A stretch of DNA of 64,000 nt from assembly GCA_026122225.1 (NCBI GenBank), contig JANEZZ010002680.1, forward strand, positions 1 to 64,000, given 5' to 3'. The notes beneath the pieces were generated by a model that ran no database searches, was not told the DNA's origin, and saw only the letters and a program-made list of their open reading frames with translations. This stretch comes from Heloderma charlesbogerti. Its lineage: Eukaryota; Chordata; Lepidosauria; Squamata; Helodermatidae. Shown here piece after piece: positions 10,807-22,719 of the stretch; position 1 is the first letter of the stretch, and the number at the start of each line of letters is the position of its first letter. Position numbers and translations under genes: made by a program.

Positions 10807-11779
10807 AAGACTTACCCCTCTGTTCTATATTACTGTGATGATGCTGGCTACAACCTTGCTTTTTGTTTGTTCCTGCTTGGGAATGCCCCAGACTAGTGTT
10901 TCCAATTGGGGCTCCAGGTTTGTTTTGGGGCTGCTGTCAATAAGGGGGGGGGAAACCTTCCACAGTGCCCCCTCTTATTTTTTGATTGCAGGGTTGGTGG
11001 CATGGCTTAGTCAGATGTTGGGCAGGGTAATTCAAGATAACTTTGTCAGGCTTCCTGTCGAGGGAGACCTAGCCCTGCAGTTTCTGCTTTTTGCTGAAGA
11101 AGATGTGCCTCTAGAGAGTTTGAGTTTCCCCCCCTGCTCAACTGATGCTAGGGAGGGAGCTTTGGGGCTCATTAGATTTGTTAAGGGCAAGGTTGCTTTC
11201 CTCTCCTCACTGTTATTCACTCAGCTGTGCCAACTATGGGAATTGGCTAAGGACCATCACATTGTGACCTTTTTCTGGCCTGACCGAGCCTCCTTGGCTC
11301 AGCATTCAGTCCTGATCAAGAACCTTTTTGTGAACCACCCAGAGAGCTTCGGCTATTGGGCAGTATAGAAATGAAATAAATAAATAAAATAAAACCTTAG
11401 GTTTTTGTTTTGATTTTGGCCCAGTAGACCTCTTTTTGTTGTGTGTTAGAGCAAAATGTTTCTTTTAATCTGGAGAAACTCTAGTTATTACTAAGGGAGA
11501 GTTTTAGTTAAAATGGTTTTTTTTCCCCTTCCCCTTAGGTTGGTTAAAGAAATAAAATATTTTTTATTGAACTAAGAAGGGAATGATTTAAACTAGTGTG
11601 TTCATGAAAAACTGTAATGTTAGTGATTGGTGTATGCCTTGTACATGTTTTTCATTTTTATTGTTGTTTTATTGTTTTATTAGTTTTAGTTGGTTTAAGT
11701 GTTGGGGTTGAGCTTATTTAGATGAAGATGGAAAAACTGGGGTACGCACCCCAAGATTTCATCTTCCTAAATGGGAGGG
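10807..11779 (+). other. LTR-element internal 3' part with L2 tail and purine tract
   Basis: This is the internal DNA of the LTR element downstream of the CR1. A 177-codon open stretch (10835-11368) has no recognisable domain and ends in L2-type sequence, so it is not called a gene. At 11327-11393 there is a short L2 LINE 3' end (GAACCACCCAGAGAGCTTCG ... AAATAAATAAATAAA). The tract AAATGGGAGGG at 11769-11779 directly precedes the 3' LTR and fits a polypurine priming site. Confidence 0.5.
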
Positions 11780-12467
11780 TGTCAAGGATAACGGCCTGCT
11801 TTCCGCCATAAGATCAGGTCGGGCTGTCACATCGGATGTAACCACTTGGAATTGTTTGTAATCTAGAGGCTCCTCGGCCCTTTGCCCAAGGCCAGACGCA
11901 GCCCCTACTCACTAGAAAATGCCAACAGCTGGAGGTGGTGGGGACTTCCAGCCTCTTGAAGGCCAGGGCGGCCCACCTCTGGGTTGCCAGAGCTGGGCTT
12001 TAAAAGTGGCCCTTCATCCTGGTGGTCCTGGACCTGCAGATGGCTGGTTGCTATCCAGGGAGATCCATACTTAGGTATGCAAGGATAGGCCAGGTAGATT
12101 TATTATTTTGCTTGGGTGCGCATTCATGAAGCTCTTTGTATATGGTTAAGTGATTTAGCTTTGTACCCTCTGTGTAACTTGCTATTTCCATTCTTCCCTT
12201 TCCTTCTATCCCTTTATTTTGATCTTGGTAAACCTTGATCCAACTTTTCGTTGGTGTGAGCTCTCTGCATAACCTCAGGGCTAATTCCAGTGCGTCTTGG
12301 CTTAAGAGGGTGGCTACTGCATATTTTGGGGGACTGAAAGGCCAGGTTTGGCCAGTCCTGTTTTGGGGAAAGGGGTCCCAGGATTGGGTCCTGGGCAGTC
12401 CTCCCTCACAAGGAGGTTGGGGCCGGTCCCGGCAGCTGGGATCCCCCTTCCATCTCCTTCCTTGACA
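11780..12467 (+). repeat. 3' LTR (688 bp)
   Basis: It begins TGTCAAGG and ends CTTGACA, and is a direct repeat of 2381-3122. It lacks a block of about 40 bp near 11978 and some shorter pieces relative to the 5' LTR. It is followed by GTGCT, the probable target duplication. Confidence 0.85.
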
Positions 12468-12612
12468 GTGCTATTTCGCAATAGAGTGATAGCAAGACAC
12501 TGAGATAGGGGGTATGCATACTGATGGCAAAAATGTGCAATACTGTTGTAATGAGATAGTGGGGGGTGGGTAGATGTGCTGCTGGAGAACTGGGACTTTT
12601 TTCACTGTGAAG

Positions 12613-13359
12613 TAGGGATATCAGAGAATTCCGCGACGGATCTCAGTGAGGCCGAATGCCAGTGCATTCAGCCCCCTGAAATCCGTCGCAGAATGAAGCC
12701 CCCACCCCACCAACCCATGAAAGGCGCACGGGACAAAGTCCCCGCCGCCCCCACCACACGAAAGGCGCACGAAACGGAGCACTTACCTGCTCCCATCCAT
12801 GCTGCTTTGTGAATGGCGGCCATCCTGCGGCCGCCATTCACTTCCTCCTCTTCATAGCTGTGATAGGCTACGTAAATACTTACGTAGCCTATCAAGGCTA
12901 ATGCAGGGATGCCATTTGCGTCCCTGCGGAGGCCATGCTAGGCTATGTAAGTATTTACGTAGCCTATCACGGCGGGGGGGGGGGAACCCAGCATACGCAA
13001 ATGGCAGAGGCTACAGCCATTTGCGTATGCTGAGGTTTTCCCCCCTGCCATGATAGACTATGTAAATATTTACGTAGCCTATCATGGCTCAATACAGGGA
13101 CGCAAATGGCAGCGGCTACGACAGCCACCATTTGCGTCCCTGCAGGGCTGCCCAGCGGCTGGATGTCCAGCTGCGGGCGGCTGGAGCCGGCTGGCGGCTC
13201 CGCGGCTTGGCCGTGGAGCAGAGCCGGCCGGGCAGGATTCTGGGGGGAAGGACGGAGCGCCTCCCCCCCCATCGAGGATTCCCAGGGGAGGGACGGAGTG
13301 CCTCCCCCCCACTGCAGATTGCCCGGCGTGGAGCCAGGTAGGTGTTTCGTACATCCCTA
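12613..13359. mobile_element. hAT-like non-autonomous element 3 (palindromic)
   Basis: The element runs from TAGGGATA to TTTCGTACATCCCTA with a perfect 8-bp target duplication CTGTGAAG (12605-12612 and 13360-13367). It holds three GATAGGCTACGT-type palindromes (about 12857-12896, 12930-12970 and 13046-13087). These are separated by smaller inverted units such as CAGCATACGCAAATGGC facing its complement (about 12989-13032). There is no coding capacity. Confidence 0.85.
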
Positions 13360-13367
13360 CTGTGAAG

Positions 13368-14608
13368 TAATAGTGATGCCTTCTAAATGCGCAACTGATG
13401 GTTCAGCAGTAACTACCTCTAGCTGTAGACCTGCAACCTGGCCAGGAACTTTGATATGCACTCCTCACCCAACGGCTCTTTTAGTAGTGTAAGCCTCAGC
13501 CCCTGATAGAGTAATGACTTTAAATGTTCAACATCAGTTCTGTTGGTGGTGGCTGGCGGGTGAGCGGGGAGTGCTTGCTTCTGGTTCACGACATAGCGCT
13601 AAAGCACTATTTCATTTTAATCCTTTACTGTTTAAAAAAAGAACTCTGGTGGCCACCAGGGAAATGGCAGAAACATCAGGAAACGCAGGTGGCGAAAACA
13701 CTAGGGAAACACCCCCTGACTAGGGTCACGGTGAAGGGCACACCCCTGGGCAAAGCTAGCATATGCGGGAGTTGGGGCACACAGCAACTATATTGGGGAG
13801 ACCCCGACTTGAGGAAAAGAATCTGACTTTAAGCAGTCTTAGAAAATCCATTTTTTCCACGATAAACTCCGAGGTGGCTGCTGGATGGCCACAATGTCAT
13901 GTATCCCTAACAACCTCCACATGCAGCCAGTTCAGGTAAATCGGGGTAAATGGAAACATGACCTAGGATGAAGTCACAGTCAATACATTTTCAAAATGAA
14001 TAAATAAAACAGGCCTGAATTCTATACACACTTTCCGGAGAGTGAAAACCATTAAACTCTGCAAGACCTATTTCTAATTAAACATGCATAAAATTGGTCT
14101 GTCCAGGTATTACAGCTCTTGTCTCCCACCTCCCCTAATGCCTGGCCTTTTATGCTGGACACTAGATACAAATTATCTGCCTATTGATAATCAAATGGTC
14201 CTCCATAATTGCTTGTCAAGAAGTTAGCAAGCTGGTAATGTAACACCACTGCAGAATAGATGGTTGTTATTGGCTGCTCACATTTCCTTTGTCAACAGTA
14301 TTGATGTTCCAGTGTTTTCTTGGTCTTCACTCCTTCACTAATGCATTTTCTAAGTTAAAAATTGAAGCACAGAAATGCCTTGCTCATCCAAAGCTCACTT
14401 AAGGAGAAAAAAATAATCCTTTGCTTCAGACAAAATCAATGGAGGAGGAGAATATTACTGAGGCTTAAAGAAAAACAATGAAGTAATGCACAAAGGGCGG
14501 GGGGGGGATTGAGATTTTAAAATCATAGAAACAAGTTCTGTGAATCATACTGAATGCCTGGTACAGACAAATATTATCAAAAAAGTTGCCAGTATTTCAA
14601 GACTGGTG
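13368..14608. other. Gene-free stretch with one unclassified repeat copy (C)
   Basis: No gene is seen. From about 13650 to 13965 the sequence is a partial copy of the family described at 54905-56365: it shares CACCCCCTGACTAGGGTCAC, GGCACACAGCA and AGAATCTGACTTTAAGCAGT-like blocks with 56101-56330. The rest is AT-rich and unassigned. Confidence 0.5.
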
Positions 14609-15003
14609 ACCAACACTGAACTGTGGTGCTGGCGAAGACTCTTACGAGTCCTCTGGACTGCAAGGAGGTCAAATCAGTCCATCCTAAAGGAAATCAACCC
14701 TGAGTGCTCATTGGAAGGACAGATACTGAAGCTGAGGCTCAAATATTTTGGCCACCTAATGTGAAGAGAAAACTCCCTGGAAAAGACCCTGATGCTGGGA
14801 AAGATTGAGGGCAAAAGGAGAAGGGGACGGCAGAGGATGAGATGGCTAGATAGCATCACCGATAGAATGAATATGAATTTGAGCACCCTCCGGGAGAGAG
14901 CGGAGGACAGGAAGGCCTGGCGTGCTATGGTCCATGGGATCACGAAGAGACGGACATGACTTAACGACTAAACAATAACAAACCAACATTGAAGAATATT
15001 GCT
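14609..15003 (+). mobile_element. 5'-truncated BovB LINE (371 bp)
   Basis: The element proper is 14621-14991. It matches the 3' end of the full-length BovB at 37779-40998, from the ELWCWRRLLRV-like coding part to the terminal ACTAAACAATAACAA tail. It is flanked by a 12-bp target duplication with one mismatch (ACCAACACTGAA at 14609-14620, ACCAACATTGAA at 14992-15003). Confidence 0.85.
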
Positions 15004-15086
15004 GTTGAGGGGAGATTTGGCAATACTCCAGTCCAATACTCCAAAGGCTTTCTATTTGTGGTCTGGGGAGGTTGAGGATGCTTTCC

Positions 15087-15575
15087 AATGTTTGTTTGTT
15101 TGTTTGTTTGTTTATAGCATTTTTACCCCACTCTTTGGCCGAAAAAGGTTCCCAGAGTGGCTTACAAAGGCTAATATTAAGACAGTCCCTGTCCTCAGGC
15201 TTACAATCTAAAAGACAAGACACAAAAGGAAAAGGGATTGGGAGGGAGGAGGGGACTAAGATGTTCCCTCAATGAACATGCTAGGCATACATTTCTTGCT
15301 ATTATTCTCTGGTCCCTGTCAAACAGACCTCTCTTAGACCAGATATGTGCTCTCCTTTCTGGCACTGATGTTTTTACCACTGTCCAGGTAGAAAAAATTG
15401 CATTGGCAGCAAGGAAAATATATGCCAAATCCCAAATGGCATGGGTGTGTGTGTGTGTGTTTCTGTTGGATATGTGTATGTATGTTTATATACATATGTG
15501 GTTTCGCTGTTGTTATTCTTTTTCTGTATATTGCGGTGGCCTATGGCTCCAAGCAATAAAGTTGATCTGACATGA
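15087..15575. repeat. LINE 3'-end fragments with (GTTT)n and (GT)n
   Basis: At 15087-15245 a (GTTT)n run is followed by ACCCCACTCTTTGGCC... and GTGGCTTACAAAGGC, resembling an L2-like LINE 3' end in antisense. 15245-15575 ends with CAAGCAATAAAGTTGATCTGAC, which looks like the 3' end of another LINE on the + strand, family not identified. A (GT)n microsatellite lies at 15445-15460. Confidence 0.4.
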
Positions 15576-16539
15576 ATGTTGCTGTACTGCAGTCAGTTCC
15601 CTTGAATACTGCTTTTTTCCACTAATTATACAGGTTAATTATATACTCCATGCACCTATGGAGTTAAGCCATATAGGTCCAACTGCATGTGACCATTATT
15701 AAAGCTGCACACTGTAAGTGTTAATAAAATGAAGATGATTTCTCCAAAACCCCTGAAAATTAGCACAGAATATAGACACAATGGGCACCATAACTGGACC
15801 AAATGTCATACCCATATATTGCAAAATGACTGTTACAGCTGCTTTAAGAATTTTCCTCCTTGCACAAATTTCTGTGGCTTACATCTGTCCCTCCTGCCCC
15901 ACCCTATATCTTCCTCTTTTTTTTATGCCCCCGAGATGCATACAGACGTTTCAAGACATAGCAATGGTCTTGCCTTCTCTATCTTTGTGAAAGTATAATG
16001 GCTTGTCTCGCTGGAGAGTTTGTATTTCAGGTGAACTTGGGACTTACATCGTTCAAATGCTAAGTCACTGCACTAGCCTAGTTCCCATATTTATATTTAT
16101 CCTATTGAATATTCTCTTTAAGACTTCACTACTAAGCATATTTAGTAGGGGGATAAATTCTGTTGGAAAAATATTGGATTAACTTCCAAATTAAAAGGTG
16201 TAGGTTTGTGCTGTTCTTTACTTATTTGCCATTGACCTTCGGAGACTGTAAATACAATTAGAGTGGCAAAGTGTGATTTAATCTAAACATTAAAGGGAAG
16301 AAAGTTTGCAAGGGGGCAAATGGTTCATCTGAGTGCATTTAAACAAATCGTTCAATGGGAGAACTTCTTTGAACTCCCATTTAAAGTCCCCTCCCAAAAA
16401 CATTTTAAATGGCAACAGATTATTAATTGCAATTCCAGAACTTGGCTTATTGTAGAAAAGTATGTTAATGATCTGCTCTTATATACTGCATGAAATATCA
16501 AGGCCATTTAATTTGACAACAGATTCAACCTATTCTGGT
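15576..16539. other. No gene seen
   Basis: AT-rich sequence without recognisable exons, RNA genes or assigned repeats. Confidence 0.4.
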
Positions 16540-17125
16540 AGGGGCTTCAACCCCTCTGAAGGCACAGGTCTGTAGATTGGGAATGTTGCTTCATCCTACA
16601 CTGTCCTTGGATCTTCAGATAGGGGCAGTGGCAAAGAATGCATAACTGAATCAGTCCGATTTGGCAACAGTTGCCTTGCTTACATCACATATAGACTACT
16701 GAAGTGTGCTCTACATGAAGCTACCCCTGAAGAGTGTCCAGAAGCTTTAATTGGTGCAAAATGCAGCAGCTAGCCTGCTAGTCAGTGCAAGATATCAGGA
16801 CCACATGACACCTGTCTTGAAAGACCTGCACTGGCTGCCAATTGCTTTTGGGCACAATTCAAGAAGTTGGAGCTTTAAAACCCCGAACAGCTTAGGACCT
16901 GGGTATCTAAGCAGACTACCTGTATTGCTTTGAACCTGCCTGGGTATTCAGATCTACAGCAGAGACCATTTTGACGGCACCATTATCTACAGATGCCCGT
17001 TTGTTGGGCACTCGTGAAAGGGCTTTTTTTCTGTGCTGCGCTCCTTCAAGAACTATGATTAACCTGCATTTCTTGGCTTTTAGAAAGGATGTGAAGACCC
17101 TATTGGTAGGTGGAAAATTGACTTA
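16540..17125 (+). mobile_element. Eroded L2 LINE, ORF2 C-terminal part
   Basis: A frame around 16751-16930 reads VQNAAASLL followed by HMTPVLKDLHWLPI, the conserved C-terminal pattern of L2-clade ORF2 proteins. Stops and indels break it on both sides. Sequence upstream (16600-16740) and downstream (to about 17125) fits the same element. It is old and inactive. Confidence 0.75.
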
Positions 17126-17231
17126 GGATTGGATGTGTTTGCCAAAATGGCATTTCCCTAGAAGACGAGGATTGTAGATCAGGGGTACTCCTTGACCTAG
17201 CTAAATGATGTTGGTAACCAGGGCCGTGCTT

Positions 17232-18155
17232 CCACCAGCGATTTACTCCAACCTGGTTGCGTGGTGAGGTCTCTGTGTTTCCATGATATCGTGGCCATTC
17301 AGCACCAGCCCCGCATTTTATCACTGGAAAACCATTTCTTCAGAGACTGCTTATAGTCCGACTTTTCCAGCTTACCACGGCTCCATTACTTACTGGGTCC
17401 GGTATCATAGTCCTGCCCATGGGGCATGTAGCCCAGCCTTTGTGGGTGTGTTGCTCTGACCTCAGTGACCCAACCCTTTCCTTTCCTGTTTTCTGGAAGT
17501 TTCATCGCCACTTTGGAGCAGGATGCTGAAGGACCAACTTTTAAAACATAATTGAAAATAAGCACCAGAACAGTCCATGACACCAGTCAGGCCAGTCGGG
17601 TGTGTGTGTGTGTGTGTGTGTGTGTGTCTCCCATTGTGCTGAATGAGGCTTGCCCTCTCAATGACCACAGAAATAACAGAGAAGCCCCTCAATTGACACG
17701 GCACATATCAAAGCCCAATTCCTTAAATGCTATTAAGAATGATCAAGGCTTCAGTCCATTGCCTTAGGACTTAACTCAGTCACAGCTTCCATGTAGAGAT
17801 CCTGTGTGTTAAAATGGGGGCTGGTTTCGCTCTCTTTCCCACAATAAACCCATTAGTGTCTTGTCAGAAGTAATTCCCATTGTGGTCAATGAGGTCCTCT
17901 GGGTTAAAATGGGGACTTGTTTCCCTCTTTGTGTGTCCCCCTTTCCCAGCACAAGCATGTGTATTTCTACTCGGAAGTAACTCCCATTGTGCTCAATGAG
18001 GCTTGCTCCTGAAATGCAGGTGCATCTAGACTTTCATGGGAAAGGAGAAAGGGGGGAAGAGGGGGAAAGCCTCTCTTCACAGCAAAGCTGATTCCTTTTT
18101 TAAAATCCCATACTCCTCCATTAGCTTCTCCTTCCATTGTCCTGGTAACACGCCC
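17232..18155 (-). repeat. Unclassified dispersed repeat (copy B, antisense)
   Basis: In reverse this matches the family at 54905-56365. It shares the terminal GGAGTAAATCGCT, the internal CATTGTGCTCAATGAGGCTT-type units (seen at 17630-17660, 17875-17900, 17980-18005) and a GGAAGGAGAAG block near the other end. It contains a (TG)n run at 17600-17627. Confidence 0.55.
17600..17627. repeat. (TG)n microsatellite
   Basis: Fourteen uninterrupted TG dinucleotides. Confidence 0.9.
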
Positions 18156-18774
18156 AAGGAGGGGGGAACACTGATGAGGTAATCAGACCCAACCTAGACT
18201 CCACCCAGCCATCAAGAAAATAATTTGATTAGAGCTCAGTGGAAACAGCATAGCGCCCCATGCTACAGCAATGATAAGCCAAGACTTTAAGCACTGTGGA
18301 AACTGGAAAAGGAAAAGATAAAATTGGGAAAACATTGCAACAAAGTTGCAAACAAAGTGAAGCCGAGAGCGTGGAAACATGCCCCTGCAGCACCTTTTTC
18401 CAACTTCCACCTACAACCCTTCCTGACAAAATTGAACCTTGCTATAAACATTCATGCTCTGGTTGCTGTTACCAGTCTATTGGCTGATCTGAAACTTGCA
18501 TTGGTTGATTGACTGTTTAAACATTTGATTGGACCTCAGTGACAGTGAGTTGTATACAACACTGGCTGTCCACCAGCAGAATGGAAACTGCTAGCGGAAC
18601 AGATTTCTCTTCCCAGCTGCAGTCCTCTGTGCATGCCGCAGATCTGCTCTGGATGGGCCTTCTGGAGCAGATTTGGGGGTGCGCCAGGGGCTGCAAGCAG
18701 GAGGAAAGACGTGGGAAATCTACTCACACGACGGGTGGATTTAACACACTGTCTGTAAGTGAATAAAGTTAGCT
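18156..18774. other. No gene seen
   Basis: Several open frames of 60-75 codons occur but none has a recognisable domain or splice context. No repeat family is assigned. Confidence 0.35.
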
Positions 18775-19850
18775 ATATTACTGGATGGGCTTCTATAATA
18801 TCCAGGAATGTGGACTGAGGTGCCATCGAGATGCTGATGACACCCAGCTCTACATCTCCTTTTCATCAAACCCAGGGGAGGCAGTGGATGTCCTGAACTG
18901 GTGCCTGAGCAGGGAAATGGACTGGATGAGGGCCTGAAGTTCAATCCAGACAAGATGGAGGTACTGTTAGCACCCTTAGTGGTTTGTCTGCCTGGTTGAA
19001 TGGCATTCAGCGTGCCCTGGAGGGGGTTGCACTCCCCCTGAAAGATCAGGCACACAGCTTGGGGGTGCTCCTGGATTCATCACTGTCACCTGAGGCCTAG
19101 GTGGCCTCAGTGGCCAGGAGAGCCTTTTATCAGTTTAGAGTGATATTCCAGCTATGTCCCTATCTGGACAGAGATAGCCTGACAACAGTTATCCATGTCC
19201 TGCTAACCTCCTGATTGATTACTGCAATGCATTGTATGTGGAACTATCTTTGAAGATGGTTCAGAAATGTCAGTGAGTGCAAAACAGAGCTTCTAGGTTA
19301 CTAACTGGGACTGGCTGATTCAGCAGTGTGATGCCAGTGCTTTATGAGTTGCACTGGCTTCCAGTCCATTTCCAAGCACAATTTGAAATGTTGGTGTTGA
19401 CCTTTAAAGCCCTAAATACTTGGGACCAGAGTATCTTAGGTACAGGTACCTGCATGTATCTGCTCAGACCCCTAGGTCATCTTGAGGGGCCCTCCTCCAT
19501 TTGCCCCCACCAAAGGAAGCTAGGCAGGTGACTACAAGAGAGAAGGCCTTCTCAGAACTCCCAAAGAAGTTCACCTGGTACCTACATTTTCTTTTTGGCA
19601 CCATGCAAATACCTTTCTTTTCTCACAGACATTTTAGAGACCAAGTTCTAGGTTTTTATGGTTGTCTTATCAATTCCTGTGCTGTCTATTGTTTATTATA
19701 TTGTATTTTATTCTTTTAAATATTTGTATTGTATTTTATATTTTAACTGCTTTTTAAAATAGCATTTTAGTTTTTAACTGTTTGTAATCTATCAGAGAAC
19801 ATTAGTTATTGAGCGGATTAGAAATGTACTCAATAAATATAATAACCAGC
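18775..19850 (+). mobile_element. Eroded L2 LINE copy
   Basis: The order of readable pieces matches an L2-clade ORF2 3' half: a DADDTQLYIS-type reverse transcriptase motif around 18832-18862, a KTHSLGVLLDSSL-like segment near 19050-19085, and MPVLYELHWLPV near 19330-19370. A T-rich 3' untranslated part ends in TGTACTCAATAAATATAATAA at about 19830-19850. Many stops are present. Confidence 0.7.
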
Positions 19851-21867
19851 TCTGGTTGCATATTGATTTGTCTTTGTGTGACCCTTCAGGCTTCCACTGT
19901 TGAATCTCAGCTCTCTTCCCATTTCTACCCATTTTCTACACGTGGTTCTGAGCAGGCTTAATATGGTAGTTTTTCAGTTTGAAGGGTAGTGTTGATGATG
20001 TGGCCTATGTGAAAGCTCATACTCTGCTTCAAGATTATTTCATAGCTGATGTACATGTTCCATCTCTCCATCAATTCCTTGTATTGCAGGGACAAACACT
20101 ATCAGTCAACAGCAGATGATGCCATTGACTAAAGGTCAGCCTGCCATTTTACTGTTTCAATGCTGTGCAAATATTAATATCAAATGAGAAAGTACTATAA
20201 ATAAGTAGCCTTTTTAGAGGAGCTATCTCTAAACATCAGCCTTGATCATTAAGGTGAACTATTCCATGGACAGAAGAGTTCTTCTCTGACTCTTTTAAAA
20301 ACAAACTCAGAAGGTAAGCTCTCTGTTGAGAGAACTCTCTGGGTAGAGATGGCTTACTGGGTGACAAAAATTATTCCAAGTCTACCTTTTGTGGCATGGG
20401 TCTGGGGGGGCATCATCCAACTTTGTCAGAGGCATGAAAACTCATGTTCTCATAAAGGTGGTTCCTTAATGGTACCAGAGGGTGCACTATTTTTTACTAT
20501 AACCGACAAATGCAACTATTCTTTGAGAACTGAAAGACAAGAATTCCAAGTAAACTAGTTCCTCTACTGAGACCTTGATTTATTCTTTGGAAAAGCAAAT
20601 GGAATACTGTTCCAGTTAATATTTATATTATTGTTGGGATTGTACATTCAAAGTGTTCTGCCATATGGTTGTTGCAGTTCTTAGTAGCTGTACTGGCCTT
20701 CTACGTAACTGATAGAGAATTCAATAGAAGTGATTGCCTGTCTGAGTTAATACTTTAGTTCTGTTATCAATAGAAATGTGACACATCTTCACTAGTCTCA
20801 GGTACTCTATCCTTCCCATCTGGATTTGTACCTGAAAAAGTAAGGAAAAGTGTGGGTGCATGGCGATTAAGTTGTAAGTAAGAACAATTAATTACACTGC
20901 ACAACATCATTACTGATCACCGGGCATACCTGTTAAGGCATCAACCTTTGCTTCCAGTTTCCTAACTTTGTGGAGACTACATGAGATAGCCTTAAATCTG
21001 GTCTTAAACTGGCAGGGTTTTCTTTTTAATCACTGAGTTTTCTGGGTATTAAAAAAAGAGAATGTATCATTACAGTGGGCAATTTCATCTCCTACCAATG
21101 TATTTGCTTCTGCTTTCTTGAAAGACAACCTGTTTGATACATGGGATTATAAATTCTTAACTAATGGTAATCATACATTCATTTCAAAGTGCACACTTAA
21201 CCTTAGCTTAACTCAATCATCAACTGCAGGTAACCATTATTTGCTACGTAGAATAAATAAAAATAATAACGGTAGAGTAATATGTTGGTTAGAAATAACC
21301 AAATGACACAAACCAATAGCCAATATTTGAGTTATCCTTTAGACTTGTTTGTGCAGGATTAAAAGCAAAAGGGTCTAGTGCTGTTTATAAACTCTCAAGC
21401 AGTTTATAAGGAAGAATATGGATTACAAATGGAGTCTACAATTGTATTCTTGCTTACTAAACAGTACATCCCATTAAACAAAATCCAACGTACATTTGAA
21501 TAAGAAAATATGGGGTGGGAGGCAGCTCCACAAACTTATTTATCCCTGTCAAATCCTTACAGCTGAGTAACCTACATAGGATTATAATTTCTTGCAACTC
21601 CAGTTCTAACCTCCCATCCTTTTATCCCAATATATGTCATTCCCACATATATTTTTTAACAAGGGCATGTGATGGCATATATCACTCCTCTAGTGTCACA
21701 GATAAAGAAACCTCATATGGATATTGTACACTATCTATAGGGTTAACAAAGCTTCTGCCTCTATAGCAGTTGACACAAATCCTGCAATGGCCACAGGGAA
21801 AGTTCCCTTTTATTTCTTTCCCTAAAACTGTTCTATCTTTAACTACAATACTAGAGGTGTGATATAT
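19851..21867. other. ~2 kb without recognisable genes
   Basis: AT-rich intergenic DNA. Open frames are short and domain-free. No clear transposon ends, RNA genes or tandem repeats were seen. Confidence 0.4.
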
Positions 21868-22625
21868 GCCATTACATGCTGTTCAACATCTATATGAAGC
21901 CATTGGGAGAGGTCATTAGGAGTTCTGGGGCGGGGTGTCACCAGTACGCTGATGATAGTTAGCTCTATTTGTCGGAGTCGGCTGAGGCAGTGAAGGTGTT
22001 GGACCTGTGCCGGGAGGCTATAATAGGCTGGATGAGGGCCAGTAAACTGAAGCTAAATCCTGACAAGACGGATACTCTGTAATTGGTGATTCCTGAGTCC
22101 GGGAATTGGGTAAGCGACCTGTCCTGGATGGGGTTGCACTACCCCTGAAGGAGCAGGTGCATAGCTTGGGACTCTGAGATCCATCCCTGTCACTGGAGTC
22201 CCAGGTGGACTCCTTGGCCCGGAGTACTTGGGGCCAGCTTTGGCTGATCTGCCAGCTATGGCCTTTCCTGGACAGGGATAACCTAGCCACAGTAGTACAT
22301 GTGCTGGTAACTTCCCGATTAGACTATCGCAATGCAATTTACGTGGGGCTGCCCTTGAAGATGACTTGGAAGTTGCAGCTAGTGCAAAATGCAGCAGCTA
22401 CATTGCTGACCGGAACACCTCATAAAAACCATATAACACCGGTTTTAAAGGAATTGCACTGGCTGCCAATACGCTTCTGGTTGGAACTCAAGGTTTTGGT
22501 GATAACATTTAAAGCCTTAAGCGGCTTGGGATCTCAATATTTGAGAGAGCGCCTCTCCCTTTATATGCCTGCCTGAGAACTGAGATCTGTTGGAGGGGCC
22601 CTACTCTGCATCCCACCAGTACAAG
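21868..22625 (+). mobile_element. Eroded L2 LINE copy
   Basis: A readable block at about 22370-22570 has LQLVQNAAATLLTG and HITPVLKELHWLPIRF, the L2 ORF2 C-terminus. Upstream, the ADD-type motif appears near 21950 (ACGCTGATGATAGTT). The 3' untranslated part is missing or unrecognised. Confidence 0.75.
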
Positions 22626-22719
22626 ACATACACTATGTCTCATACTGCTATTCTTCTGAAACCAAATCCAATACAGTGGGCCCTGGTGATATCACAGGGG
22701 CTCACTGGAGGTGGATGCA

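Larger units (their letters stand above)
2381..12467 (+). mobile_element. LTR retrotransposon, decayed, with nested CR1 and hAT-like insertions
   Basis: Two direct LTRs begin TGTCAAGGATAACGG and end CCTTGACA. They enclose an internal region with Gag-type zinc knuckles, a retroelement integrase zinc-finger fragment and a purine tract just before the 3' LTR. The 5-bp flanks GCGCT (before) and GTGCT (after) fit a target duplication with one mismatch. No reverse transcriptase or RNase H could be found in the remaining internal sequence, so this copy is defective. The integrase resembles the Ty3/Gypsy type (motif followed by a PL-P-x-P-ERIA-D-L pattern), but the exact lineage is inference. A CR1 LINE inserted at about 5251 accounts for more than half of the length. 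Confidence 0.8.

Noticed and set aside
10835..11368. 177-codon open frame as a host gene
   Set aside because: It lies inside the LTR element, has no recognisable domain, and its last codons are an L2 tail.
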